DNA from: Micromonosporaceae bacterium | GTDB lineage: Bacteria; Actinomycetota; Actinomycetes; Mycobacteriales; Micromonosporaceae | Length of the DNA stretch: 45,830 nucleotides | Assembly: GCA_016926535.1 (NCBI GenBank) | Contig: JAFGOK010000535.1 | Span: 1-45,830, forward strand | Reading direction: 5' to 3' | Part shown: piece after piece, positions 16,208 through 25,738 of the stretch | How the letters are laid out: each line of letters starts with the position of its first letter | How positions within the stretch are numbered: position 1 is the stretch's first letter | Position numbers and translations under genes: made by a program | The notes under the pieces: model-generated | Databases searched by the model: none | What the model saw: the letters and a program-made list of their open reading frames with translations, nothing else | What the model was told of the DNA's origin: nothing

Positions 16208-18073
16208 GTGGCCAAGGAGGAGCCGTTGACGAAAACGCGTTCTGAGTCGTCTGCTACTGCCGGTGAAGCAGCGGCAGCCGATTTGGTGGTATTGGCGATC
16301 CCGGGTGTTCAGCGGTATATCGCCGAATCGCGGAGAACGGGAGACCTGGTATCTGCCAGTACCCAGGTAGCGGCCTTGTCAGCGGCGGCAGTCAGCGAGC
16401 TTCATGCGTTGGAGGGTGTCGAGGTGGTCTTCCCCGCGGAGGCCTCCTCGCAGGGCGGCTTGGATTACGGCGGGGTGCCTAACAGGGTGGTTGCCCGTGT
16501 TATCCCCGGTATGGGGGAAGACGTGGCACGCAGAGCGGCGGACGCGGTGCGGAGCCAATGGGCGTCGTGGGTGCGGGAGGTCTATCCCGAGGACACTCCA
16601 CAGGTGCTGGGTTTCCCGGATCCGCAGTGGGTTATGGTGCCGGCCGCCGCTGGTGGGTATTCGGAGCAGTTCGTGCTGGCGCAGTCTGCGTTGGCGGCAC
16701 GTCGGCGGTTGCGGTCGTTTGGGCAACCGTTGGTGAACGGGCGCCACCTGTGCTCATTGTCGGCGCGCTGGCCCGTGCACACCCCGCCGTCGGGGGCCCC
16801 GCGACACCAGCGGGACGAGAAGCTGAGCGTCGTCAACTGGGTGAAGCGCCGTGCGCCCCAGTCCGCGCGGGCGCCCAGGACTCCTTCGACCTATTCCATT
16901 GCCTCAGCGCCCTACCGTGCCGAGGTGCTCCAGCGGCTGGGGGATCCGACGGTTCTGCGATGCTGCCAGGCGTTGTACGCCCAAGCCAGGCCCCTGGAGG
17001 TCCGGGAAGCCCCGGTCGCTGGCCTCGCGGCGCCGGGTCCCGCCGCTGGTCTTGCGGTGCCTGGTCCTGCCGCCGCTATCGGGGAACTCGCAGCCTGGTT
17101 GCGAACGTCGGCGGGGCCATGGGTGCATCCGGATCGCTGGAACGACCTGACGGTGGCCCAGGCGCTGGCGGAGGGCCAGGCGGATCGTGGGCAGGGTCAG
17201 GCCCGGCAGGTCGACGTCAGGAAAGGCCGCCAGGCCGCACATGATCTCAGTGAGGCGATGGGACGTCTGCCGGGTACCCATCTGGCGGTGATTGTCCAGG
17301 ATCTGGACGGCATGGGTAAGTTCATGCGTGAGGATCCGAGTCCGCAGCGCCATCGTCGGGTCTCGGGCTTGCTGTCGACGATCGCCCGGGAGCAGGTCGC
17401 ACTGGCTCGTGGGCAGGTGGACGGGGTGTGGGTGCACGGGGTTCCCGTGTATGCCGGTGGCGACGACCTGCTCGTGCTCGCACCCGCGGCGAGCGCGCTC
17501 GTGCTGGCTCGCGCCGTCCACGACGTGGTACCAGCAGACGATCTGCCGACGGCCTCGTCCGCGGTGCTGTTCTTCTCCCAGGGCGCGTCGCTGCGCCGGG
17601 CGGTCTCCAGCGCGGCGGAGCTGCTGGAGCAGGCGAAGTCGCTGGACGGCAAGCACGGCTTGGCCGTCGGTTACCAGCGGCGTTCCGGCACACGTCATGT
17701 CACGGTCCAGCCGTGGGTGCCTCCGGATGGCCGCACGCGTGCGGCGGAGCTGTTCGAGGCCCTGTCCCGGGCTGGTGGCTACGACCTGTCTCCCCGGTTG
17801 GTCTTTGATCTGGAGCGCGATGTCGGTGAGCTCAACGGGTTGCTTCACGCTGATCCGGGGCTGCTGGACGCTGAGGTCGCCCGGCTGGTCCGGCGCCACC
17901 TGGGGGGACCTGTCGCCGCACGTTCTGCTGACGCGACCGACCGACGCCAGGTTGTGCACAAGGTCCGCGACTTCATTGTTGATCTCGGACGGTCGGAACG
18001 CGGTAGACGGGATAACTTCAATCCGGTGCCCGCAGCCCGGGTCGGGGTGTTCCTTCGGCAGGAGGCGCGGTGA
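16208..18073 (+). CDS. cmr2: Type III-B Cas10/Cmr2
   Basis: 'LAIPGVQRYIAESRRTGDLVSASTQVAALSAA' (Cmr2 palm start) and 'VPVYAGGDDLLVLAPAASAL' (GGDD); first gene of a cmr operon. Confidence 0.9.
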   Translation: MAKEEPLTKTRSESSATAGEAAAADLVVLAIPGVQRYIAESRRTGDLVSASTQVAALSAAAVSELHALEGVEVVFPAEASSQGGLDYGGVPNRVVARVIPGMGEDVARRAADAVRSQWASWVREVYPEDTPQVLGFPDPQWVMVPAAAGGYSEQFVLAQSALAARRRLRSFGQPLVNGRHLCSLSARWPVHTPPSGAPRHQRDEKLSVVNWVKRRAPQSARAPRTPSTYSIASAPYRAEVLQRLGDPTVLRCCQALYAQARPLEVREAPVAGLAAPGPAAGLAVPGPAAAIGELAAWLRTSAGPWVHPDRWNDLTVAQALAEGQADRGQGQARQVDVRKGRQAAHDLSEAMGRLPGTHLAVIVQDLDGMGKFMREDPSPQRHRRVSGLLSTIAREQVALARGQVDGVWVHGVPVYAGGDDLLVLAPAASALVLARAVHDVVPADDLPTASSAVLFFSQGASLRRAVSSAAELLEQAKSLDGKHGLAVGYQRRSGTRHVTVQPWVPPDGRTRAAELFEALSRAGGYDLSPRLVFDLERDVGELNGLLHADPGLLDAEVARLVRRHLGGPVAARSADATDRRQVVHKVRDFIVDLGRSERGRRDNFNPVPAARVGVFLRQEAR

Positions 18074-19371
18074 GTGCGATGACTCGACGGTGGCTGGGAT
18101 TCCTGCCCCGGGACACGGTGATGGTGCGTGACGGTCGGAGCTTCGACGCCGGTCCGGCTGACGGGTCCGGCAACGACGCGGCGGCGGTGGGCCCCTGGCC
18201 GAGTACGGTGGCCGGAGCAGTGACGACGGCGTTTGGCGAGGCAGAGCCCGACGAGGTGCGAGGGCCGGTGCTGGCGCAACGCCACTCGTCCGGGAGTTGG
18301 TCTTCGTACTTTCCTGTTCCGGCGGACGTGGTCACCGTGGAGCGGGACGCCCGCCGTAACGGTAACCGGATACCGGCACTGCGGCTGCGTCCAGCACAAC
18401 TGGGTGCCGCGTCGGCCGGTGCTGTGCCGGCCTGGGACGTCGCGACCGATCTGGACGACGGCCCGAACCTGTTCATGATGCCGCCCGCTGGTCGGGACGC
18501 GGTCGAACCGGTGGAGGGTCTGCTGCCGGGCGATGCGATGGGCGCCTACCTGGCCGACGCGATGGCCGAGGGGGCTGACCTGCGCAGGGCTGGACTTTGG
18601 ACGAAGCCGCCGCTGGTGCCTGAGCGGCGGGTCGGGCTGGCCAGGGAAGCCCGAACCGCGATGGAGGGCTACCTCTACTCGGTGACGCATCTGCGGCCAG
18701 CGGATGATGGGTGGGGTTTCCTTGTCGAGTGCGTGGACGGGGATCACACGACCGGCGTCGCGCCGCTGGGGGCTGTGCCGCTGGGCGGCAAGGCGCGGAT
18801 GGCCGATGTTGAGGTCCTCGGCGGATGCTGCTGGCCTGCGGCCCCGGGGACGTTTCCCGGTGGCCGGGTGCTGCTGTATGTCGCTACACCGGCGGTGTGG
18901 CCTGGTGGGTGGCGCCCCCCGCTTCCAGCGGACGCCCAGCTGGTCGGGGCGTGCGTGCCGGCACCGCTGCCGGTCGCCACCGCGTCGGCGCGACGGGCGC
19001 GGCAGCCTCGGCTTGGTGGTGGCACACGGCCTCAGGGTTTCCTGGCGACGGCGAGGCTCCGCTGGGCGGTACCGGCCGGAGCGGTGTATCTGGTGCAGTT
19101 CCGTTCAACCACCGCAGGGATGGGTGCCGCCGACCGGGCTGCTGCATGGGCGGCTGAGGTGCACGGACGGGCGTTGGGTCCCTCCGCTGACCGCGATCCC
19201 GGTACCGGGGCGGACCGCACCCGGACTGCCGGGTTCGGGGTGGTCCTCACCGGTCGGTGGAGCAGACATGGTGCGACCGGCGGCGACCCGACCGGCGGCG
19301 ACACAACGGCCCGCGACACGACGGCGTCGGCATTGGCAACGCGACAAACCGGAAAGGATCACATGAAGTGA
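18070..19371 (+). CDS. cmr3: Type III-B RAMP protein Cmr3
   Basis: 'RRWLGFLPRDTVMVRDGRSFDAG..' typical Cmr3 N-terminus; operon position between cmr2 and cmr4. Confidence 0.85.
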   Translation: MSAMTRRWLGFLPRDTVMVRDGRSFDAGPADGSGNDAAAVGPWPSTVAGAVTTAFGEAEPDEVRGPVLAQRHSSGSWSSYFPVPADVVTVERDARRNGNRIPALRLRPAQLGAASAGAVPAWDVATDLDDGPNLFMMPPAGRDAVEPVEGLLPGDAMGAYLADAMAEGADLRRAGLWTKPPLVPERRVGLAREARTAMEGYLYSVTHLRPADDGWGFLVECVDGDHTTGVAPLGAVPLGGKARMADVEVLGGCCWPAAPGTFPGGRVLLYVATPAVWPGGWRPPLPADAQLVGACVPAPLPVATASARRARQPRLGGGTRPQGFLATARLRWAVPAGAVYLVQFRSTTAGMGAADRAAAWAAEVHGRALGPSADRDPGTGADRTRTAGFGVVLTGRWSRHGATGGDPTGGDTTARDTTASALATRQTGKDHMK

Positions 19372-20342
19372 GTGGCCAGCGGGAGTACATGCTGTACCTC
19401 TACGCGGAGTCGCCGGTCCACGCGGGGGCGTCCGACGCCGAGGGGGTCTTGGACCTGCCGATCCAGCGGGAGGCATCTACCGGGTATCCGGTGATCTGGG
19501 GACAGAGCCTCAAGGGCGCGTTGCGGCAGGCCGCTGAGGACGACAATTGGCCCAAACCGCTGGTCGACAGCGTGTTTGGCCCTCGGGTCGATGCGGCGAA
19601 GACCGGGCTGGAGGTTGGGCGACTCGTCGTCGGTGATGCCCAGCTGGTCGCGATGCCGGTGGCGACCCTGCGCAGGACGTTTGCGTGGGTTACCACCGGT
19701 CCGGCGCTGGCCCGGCTGGCCCGCAAGTACCGGCGGCTGGGGGTGGACGTGGCGGACACCCCGGTGTGCGCGACTGACGCTGCGGTGGCTGTCGACCAGC
19801 CGTGGAGCGGGTCGGCAGGGGAGGTGTTCGGCCCGGCGATCGTCGCCGTCGACCAGCAACCCAATAGTGATCTTCGCGAGTGGGCGGGGCGGATCGCGGC
19901 GGACGGCATTGGTACCGCCGCTGGCTTGAAGCCGTTCTCCGACAAGCTCGCACACGACCTGGTGCTGGTCGGAGACGACCTGTCCGGGTCGTTGCTGAAG
20001 GAGTGCACGGAGATCGCGGTCCGGGTCCAGCTTGAAGAGCAGGGGAAGACCGTCAAGCACGGGCCGTTCCACACCGAGTACCTGCCAGCCGAGACGGTCC
20101 TTGCGGCGTCGTTGACTCTGCGCGACCCGTCGGCGGCGGGGAAAACGGGCGCCCCGCAGCCTGGCGAGGCCCTACAGTCTGGCGAGACCCCGCAGCCTGG
20201 CGACGACCCTCGGCAGGACGAGGCTCCCGGTCGTCTGCGGCTGTTGCTGGATCATGCGTTGCGGCAGGTCGGCGGGGACGAGACCCTCGGGAAAGGGCTG
20301 GTGTGGTGCCGGCTGCTGCCCGACGAGGCGGGGGTGCGGTGA
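19368..20342 (+). CDS. cmr4: Type III-B RAMP protein Cmr4
   Basis: GTG start overlapping the cmr3 stop; 'LYLYAESPVHAGASDAEGVLDLPIQREASTGYPVIWGQSLKGALRQ'; C-terminal 'GDETLGKGLVWCRLLP'. Confidence 0.9.
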   Translation: MSGQREYMLYLYAESPVHAGASDAEGVLDLPIQREASTGYPVIWGQSLKGALRQAAEDDNWPKPLVDSVFGPRVDAAKTGLEVGRLVVGDAQLVAMPVATLRRTFAWVTTGPALARLARKYRRLGVDVADTPVCATDAAVAVDQPWSGSAGEVFGPAIVAVDQQPNSDLREWAGRIAADGIGTAAGLKPFSDKLAHDLVLVGDDLSGSLLKECTEIAVRVQLEEQGKTVKHGPFHTEYLPAETVLAASLTLRDPSAAGKTGAPQPGEALQSGETPQPGDDPRQDEAPGRLRLLLDHALRQVGGDETLGKGLVWCRLLPDEAGVR

Positions 20343-20785
20343 TGCGCCGGGTCGACCAGGCCATGGCCGAAGCAGCAGCCCGGATGCTTCCTCCGACGGT
20401 CACCTCCCGGCTTCGGACCCGCTACCGGACGTTGCGGGTGATGTGCCACTCCTCCGGGCTGGCTGCCACCTATGCCTATGTCGCCTCCAAGGCCGGCGGC
20501 GACGACGATCTCGCCGAGGCGTACCGGATGGTGCGGGACGGGATCGGCGACGGGCTCGTACGGATCCAGGTGCTCCAGGGCCAGCAACATGATCCGCGAG
20601 TGGTGCTGAAGGAGCTGGGGTCGATGGAGACGGTCACGTACCTGTCCGCGTCGACCCAGATCACGGCGCTGCTGGGGTGGCTCGCGCGGTTGGCCGACGC
20701 TGTGGTCAAGGAGGACGAGGCAGCCACGGCAGGACAGCAGGGCGAGCAGGATTCACCAGGCCGGGAGGATGCCGGTGACGACTGA
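20342..20785 (+). CDS. cmr5: Type III-B Cmr5
   Basis: 'MRRVDQAMAEAAARMLPP..YRTLRVMCHSSGLAATYAYVASKA'; small helical protein in the cmr operon. Confidence 0.85.
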   Translation: MRRVDQAMAEAAARMLPPTVTSRLRTRYRTLRVMCHSSGLAATYAYVASKAGGDDDLAEAYRMVRDGIGDGLVRIQVLQGQQHDPRVVLKELGSMETVTYLSASTQITALLGWLARLADAVVKEDEAATAGQQGEQDSPGREDAGDD

Positions 20786-21842
20786 CCCGTCCGGGGCGCC
20801 CCCCAACCCCGCCACCGCGATGCCCGCGCAGGCGCCCCGGCCGAGCCCAGCGGCGATGCCACCGCGAGCACCCCGCCCCATCCCCACTCCCGCCGACGTG
20901 GGGCCGCGCCGCGATGTGCGACGGCCCGCCGACGCTGGCTCCAGCCACCGGGCGGACCTGCCTTCCCCGGGGCGGGGCAACCGGCCGCTGGTCGACCAGC
21001 CTGGCCCCGCTGCGGGGCCGCTGGGACGGGTGCTGTTCTGCGACCGCAGGGTCGTCAAACCCCGTGCCGGATATCAGTTCGGCCAGGACAGCAACGCGCT
21101 GGTCGTGATGCGTCAGGTGGCGTTCTGCGACCAGAACGGCATCTGGAAGCACGGCAAACAGGCGCTACTGGCATGGGCCCGCGACCACCAGCTCGGCCAG
21201 GACCCGAAACGGCTCGCCGAGGTGGCTGCCCGGCGTGATGCGGCGGTCGCCGCACGGGTCGCCAGCGGCCGGCGGCGTGGCGTCAACGTCATCCACCGGC
21301 GTCTCACAGTGACACCCGAGTGGCGCCTGGTGACCGGGATCGGCGACCGCGCCAACCCGAACGAGATCGGTATCGCCCTGCACGGAACCTACGGCTGGCC
21401 GATGATCCCAGGGTCCACGCTGAAGGGCGCGTCCCGGGCCTGGGCGGGCATGCGCGGGGTTGACGCTGGACTCGTCGACCGGATCCTCGGTCCTCCACCC
21501 CGCAGCGGTGCCCACCACACCGGGACGGTCGACGTCTTGGACGCCTTGCCAACCGGGGCCGCCCCGATCCGGGTGGTCATCGACGGCGTCACCCCGCACG
21601 TGCAGCCCTACTACAGCGGCAAGGCCGCCCCGGGGGAGTGGCACAACCCGGTGCCCAGCGCCTTCCTGGCGGTTTGCCGGGGATCGTTCACTGTCGACCT
21701 GATCGGCCCGGGCGATGACGTGGACAACGATGTGGAGGAAGTCGCGGCGTGGTGTTCTGGCGCCTGCGAGGACCTGGGGATCGGGGCGAAGACCGGCGCT
21801 GGTTACGGATACCTCGACGTGCACGATCTGACACAGGAGTGA
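20769..21842 (+). CDS. cmr6: Type III-B RAMP protein Cmr6
   Basis: 'WRLVTGIGDRANPNEIGIALHGTYGWPMIPGSTLKGASRAW' and 'IGAKTGAGYGYL' glycine-rich loop. Confidence 0.88.
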   Translation: MPVTTDPSGAPPNPATAMPAQAPRPSPAAMPPRAPRPIPTPADVGPRRDVRRPADAGSSHRADLPSPGRGNRPLVDQPGPAAGPLGRVLFCDRRVVKPRAGYQFGQDSNALVVMRQVAFCDQNGIWKHGKQALLAWARDHQLGQDPKRLAEVAARRDAAVAARVASGRRRGVNVIHRRLTVTPEWRLVTGIGDRANPNEIGIALHGTYGWPMIPGSTLKGASRAWAGMRGVDAGLVDRILGPPPRSGAHHTGTVDVLDALPTGAAPIRVVIDGVTPHVQPYYSGKAAPGEWHNPVPSAFLAVCRGSFTVDLIGPGDDVDNDVEEVAAWCSGACEDLGIGAKTGAGYGYLDVHDLTQE

Positions 21843-21845
21843 CCC

Positions 21846-22802
21846 GTGACGATCCACCTGGTGACTGTTGGCACCACGGCCCGCACCTACGTCGCCGACC
21901 CCAGGGGGGAACGGGACCCGATCCCGACGCTGCTCAACGGCAACGGCGATCTCCGGGACCATCAGTTCCTCAGGGTGGACGAGTACCAGCCCCAGCAGGC
22001 CGCCGATCTGCTCCGCCGGCTCGCCGACGGCGGCCCCGACGCCGTTGCGCTGGCGCGGCGGGCCGTGGACGCCGCTGGCGTCGCGATGTGGCCGACCTTC
22101 GCGACAGCCGAGTCCACGACCCTGGCCACGGTCACCGGGCATGCGACGGTCGGGGGCGATGACCTTGTGATCTTGATCGCTACCGACACCGTCCCCGGGC
22201 TGCTGTCGGCTTTCTGGAACGCCGCGCTGTTGCTGCGAGGGGACTTTGGCCGGCTCGACTATCTCGACGATCCGCCCATCACCTGGGACGACCGGGATGA
22301 GCAGCGCCTCAAGGTGCGGGGTCGGCTCCTCGTGGCCCGCATCCGCGGCCTCGACCTGAGCAGAGCTGAAGATCCCGGCGAAGCGATGCGTCGGCTGGGG
22401 CACCTCGGCCGGCTCGTGCTGGAGTCGACCAATGCGGACGAACGAATCGTCGTCCACCCGTCGGGCGGCTACAAGGCCACGATCCCGTTCATCATCGGCA
22501 TCGCCGAGGGCATGCGATCGGTCCGCGTTGCCCAGGACGGGAAGCCACCCCAGGTTGAGGCATCCGTTGTGCACGAGGACAGCAAACCCCCGAGGAAGAT
22601 CGACATGCCGCTGCGGCGGTTCAAGACCGCCTCCGTCACCGCCGAGCTACGGGTCTTCGGGACTTCGAGGAGGTCGACGCTCAAACCGTCTGGCGACGCG
22701 CTGGAGGGTTACGCCTACAACCGGGAAGGCAACCACTGGACGTTGACCCCGTTCGGCGAGGGATTCCTCGCGCTGATCGGCCCGGACGAGGTCGCTCAGT
22801 GA
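21846..22802 (+). CDS. CARF-like CRISPR-associated protein (APE2256/Csx-type)
   Basis: N-terminus 'IHLVTVGTTARTYV' and central 'IVVHPSGGYKATIPFIIGIAEGM' resemble the Rossmann strand and GGYK motif of CARF proteins; C-terminal 'NHWTLTPFGEGFLALIG' resembles a winged-helix tail. Located inside the cmr operon. Confidence 0.65.
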   Translation: MTIHLVTVGTTARTYVADPRGERDPIPTLLNGNGDLRDHQFLRVDEYQPQQAADLLRRLADGGPDAVALARRAVDAAGVAMWPTFATAESTTLATVTGHATVGGDDLVILIATDTVPGLLSAFWNAALLLRGDFGRLDYLDDPPITWDDRDEQRLKVRGRLLVARIRGLDLSRAEDPGEAMRRLGHLGRLVLESTNADERIVVHPSGGYKATIPFIIGIAEGMRSVRVAQDGKPPQVEASVVHEDSKPPRKIDMPLRRFKTASVTAELRVFGTSRRSTLKPSGDALEGYAYNREGNHWTLTPFGEGFLALIGPDEVAQ

Positions 22803-24421
22803 GCATCCGGCCGCAGCTGCCGGATGGGGCCCGGGACCTGGACCCCGATCCGGACCCGCCGGGTTGGGGGTTACTGTCGGAGCTTGCCGGCCGCCTGGCG
22901 GGAGGAGTCCAGCCCGCCGTCGTGGCGGTCGGTGCCGCGCGGATACGGCCGCTGCTCCGCGGCGCACACGTGCGGGACTGGCACGTGCTGGCCAGCGAAC
23001 TGATGAGCGATGGCAGCACCCCGCCAGCCAGCGACGTGTCTGACCACATGGGAATCGTCCTCGCTGACCTGGCCGGCAGCCGCGCCCGTCTGCTGGGCTG
23101 CCTGTACTACCCGCTGGACTGGGCCCGGCAACTCGTGACCGACCAGGGCTCCGGTAGCGCCAGCGATCCGCTCGCCGGCCACAGGTTATGGGCGATGTGG
23201 TGCCAGATGGCCGAAGCCCTCTGGACCGCCGTATCCGGCGAGCTGAAACCTGACGGGCACAGCACCTCGCTGTCGGAGGTTGACCGCCGCCTCTTCCACC
23301 CACTGGCAGCCCGGCTGCGGTTCCTGGTCCTCAGCGAAGCATTCCGGCACCGCGACGACGGCAGCTCGCTGTGGATTCTCCCCGACGACGCCCCCCTTGG
23401 AGGGCAGGCGCCGTTCACCGTCGTGTTCGGCGAGGACAGCTGGTATCTGCTGGTCGCCCGCGCCAGGCAAGCAAGGTGGATCTGGAAGGAGTGCCTCGAC
23501 ACCTTCGAGTCCCACCCACTGCTGTCCCAGGCAACTCCAGACCAGATCGAGCAGGAAATCGACGAGCTCCTGTTCTGCGGCACACGGCCAGCCGGTCCCT
23601 TGCAGATCACCCCGGACCCTCTCGACGGACCCCAGTCCGCCGGTCCGGACGATGTCGCCGTTCGGCGAGATATCGCCGAACGGCACCTGTTACCCCGCTT
23701 CCGGCTCGGCAAGACCCTGCGACTGGCGTACCGCAGCGGGATCGCCCGCACCGACCCCGGGTGGCAACTGTCCTGGGTGTTGCCGGGGATCACGACCGGT
23801 GCAGCTGTGCTCGCCGGGTTCGCACTGATCAGCGGGATCAGCGCCGGAGTGCTCGGCGCCGCAGGGCGATTCGACTGGGCGCTCGCGGCAGCCCTCGGCT
23901 GCTACGCGATGGTCGGCCTCGGCGCGGTGTCGACCGGGCCCATGTTCACGCTGCCCTGGCTGCTGCGCTGGCCGGCCTCCTGCGCGCTTGGGATGCTGGC
24001 ACTGGTCGGTCTCAACGGCGACTGGTGGGCCAAGGCGGCCCAGACCTGGCCCTCGGTGCTGGTCACCGGTGGCCTCCTGGCCGGTGCGGGCTACGGGTAC
24101 CTGCTCATCGAGGTCCGAAACCACCACGTGTGGGGCCGCCCGGCACTGCGCCGGGCCTGCGCTGTGCTCGGTGTCGGGCTGTGGCACGCCACGCTTGTCA
24201 GCCTGGTCGGGCTGATCGGGATCCTGCCCACGTACGCCGAAGGCGGTGCCGGCCTTGCCGGCCTGTTCACCAATGCCCACCACGGGCAGGCGTGCCGCGT
24301 CCTGGTCCTGACCATCGCATGGTGCCTGGCCGCAGGCGTGTTCTCGCAGATCCTCTGGGACGACCGGCCGATTTCGGCGCCGCTGGCCCACGCCGGATGG
24401 CGCGGAGGGAACGACACATGA
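22799..24421 (+). CDS. uncharacterised protein: soluble N-terminal region plus about 6 predicted C-terminal TM helices, embedded in type III-B operon
   Basis: 540 aa. Hydrophobic segments: 'LSWVLPGITTGAAVLAGFALISGISAGVLGAAG', 'WALAAALGCYAMVGLGAVST', 'LPWLLRWPASCALGMLALVGL', 'WPSVLVTGGLLAGAGYGYLLI', 'ACAVLGVGLWHATLVSLVGLIGILPTY', 'CRVLVLTIAWCLAAGVFSQIL'. Start/stop overlap the flanking genes. Confidence 0.8.
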   Translation: MSIRPQLPDGARDLDPDPDPPGWGLLSELAGRLAGGVQPAVVAVGAARIRPLLRGAHVRDWHVLASELMSDGSTPPASDVSDHMGIVLADLAGSRARLLGCLYYPLDWARQLVTDQGSGSASDPLAGHRLWAMWCQMAEALWTAVSGELKPDGHSTSLSEVDRRLFHPLAARLRFLVLSEAFRHRDDGSSLWILPDDAPLGGQAPFTVVFGEDSWYLLVARARQARWIWKECLDTFESHPLLSQATPDQIEQEIDELLFCGTRPAGPLQITPDPLDGPQSAGPDDVAVRRDIAERHLLPRFRLGKTLRLAYRSGIARTDPGWQLSWVLPGITTGAAVLAGFALISGISAGVLGAAGRFDWALAAALGCYAMVGLGAVSTGPMFTLPWLLRWPASCALGMLALVGLNGDWWAKAAQTWPSVLVTGGLLAGAGYGYLLIEVRNHHVWGRPALRRACAVLGVGLWHATLVSLVGLIGILPTYAEGGAGLAGLFTNAHHGQACRVLVLTIAWCLAAGVFSQILWDDRPISAPLAHAGWRGGNDT

Positions 24422-25737
24422 GTTGGTCAACGATCCACCTCCAGGTCACCACCCCGCTGTTCAACGCCGGCCACGATCCGACCGGCGACCAGGACACCGG
24501 GATCCGAGTCTCGTCGATCCTCGGAGCGATGCGGTTCTGGTTTCGGGCCATGGCCGGAGTCCACCTCGGGCCCGACCTCGCAGCGCTGCGCTACTGGGAG
24601 GCGCGCGTCTTCGGGCGAGCCGCCAGCGATACGGCCGGCGGCAACGACCAGGCCGCAGCCCCGATCCAGTGGCGGATCCCCAGGCAACCCCCGGTCACGC
24701 GGCCACCGGTCAGACCACAGGACAAGAAACCCACCTGGCTGCCGTCCTACGGTGTCGAGAAACCTCGTGACCAGGGCGAGGACCGGTGGATCGTCTACCT
24801 GCTGGGCCAAGGGCTCGGCAATCTGGGAGACTGCACGCTCAACCGGTCGTACGTCGAACCGGGTCAGCCCTTCCAACTATGGTTCCGGCAACGCCACAAC
24901 GACCCGCAGGCCCTGGGACTCGCCCTCACCTCGTTGTGGCTGACCTGCGCGTTCGGCGGAATCGGTGCCCGCACCCGGCGTGGGTTCGGCGGACTGCGGA
25001 TCACCGGATTCGAACCGAACGGCCTACCGCTTCCGTCCCCATGGGACGAAACGGACACAATGTCGTTCAAGGCGCCAGTCGAATACTCGGCGCTGACCAG
25101 GCTCATGGCCAAACCGATGGGGCGGTCCCTTCGCGTGTTCCAGAACGCACCCGACCACCACCGCAAACCTGCCACGGTGCACCGGTGGGAAGCCACGCCG
25201 CCATACCCGGTGCTCGGCCTATCGCCCGCCCTCTCCGGTCGGGAGACCACGAACGCCGGCCTCGGGTCGGACACCTTCGCCTCCTGGAACGAGGCCCTCC
25301 AGGCTGCCGGATCCATGTGGCGGTTGTTCCGCGCTTCCGAGGACACCCCCGGCGTGCCGTACTGGCCCAAGGTCAAGACCCCGGAATGGCTCAACACCAT
25401 CAACGGCACCGACGACCGGTTCGCCCTCGGTGCCCTCGGTCTGCCTGTCGGCTTCAAGAAGGACTGCTCGGTGAACGTCCTGATCAATGGGGAGGAAGCC
25501 CGACGGGCGTCGCCACTGTGGATCCGGCCGGTACCGTTTCGCGGCGAGTGGCGGCTGTTCTCCTTTGCGTTCCTCTCGCAGCTTCTGCCGCCGGAGTCCC
25601 ACGGGAATTTCGACGTCCAGGTCCTGCGCGACCAGCGCCCGTCAAAACAGCTGGTCATTCCCCCGACAGCACTGGCGGAGCTGTCCCTGGGATGGCTACG
25701 TACGATCGGCGCCCGACCGCCTGCCGAGGAGCGCTGA
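24418..25737 (+). CDS. cmr1: Type III-B RAMP protein Cmr1
   Basis: 'IHLQVTTPLFNAGHDPTGDQDTGIRVSSILGAMRFWFRAMAG' and 'AFGGIGARTRRGFGGLRI'. Confidence 0.9.
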   Translation: MSWSTIHLQVTTPLFNAGHDPTGDQDTGIRVSSILGAMRFWFRAMAGVHLGPDLAALRYWEARVFGRAASDTAGGNDQAAAPIQWRIPRQPPVTRPPVRPQDKKPTWLPSYGVEKPRDQGEDRWIVYLLGQGLGNLGDCTLNRSYVEPGQPFQLWFRQRHNDPQALGLALTSLWLTCAFGGIGARTRRGFGGLRITGFEPNGLPLPSPWDETDTMSFKAPVEYSALTRLMAKPMGRSLRVFQNAPDHHRKPATVHRWEATPPYPVLGLSPALSGRETTNAGLGSDTFASWNEALQAAGSMWRLFRASEDTPGVPYWPKVKTPEWLNTINGTDDRFALGALGLPVGFKKDCSVNVLINGEEARRASPLWIRPVPFRGEWRLFSFAFLSQLLPPESHGNFDVQVLRDQRPSKQLVIPPTALAELSLGWLRTIGARPPAEER

Positions 25738-25738
25738 C

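Noticed and set aside
15943-16245. Small ORF (100 aa) upstream of and overlapping cmr2.
   Set aside because: No recognisable family and a low-complexity C-terminal part. Could be a leaderless small gene or remnant, but the evidence is insufficient to call it.
22799-24421. Considered assigning the TM protein as a CorA-type type III effector.
   Set aside because: CorA has two C-terminal TMs and a GMN motif; this protein has about six hydrophobic segments and no visible GMN motif.
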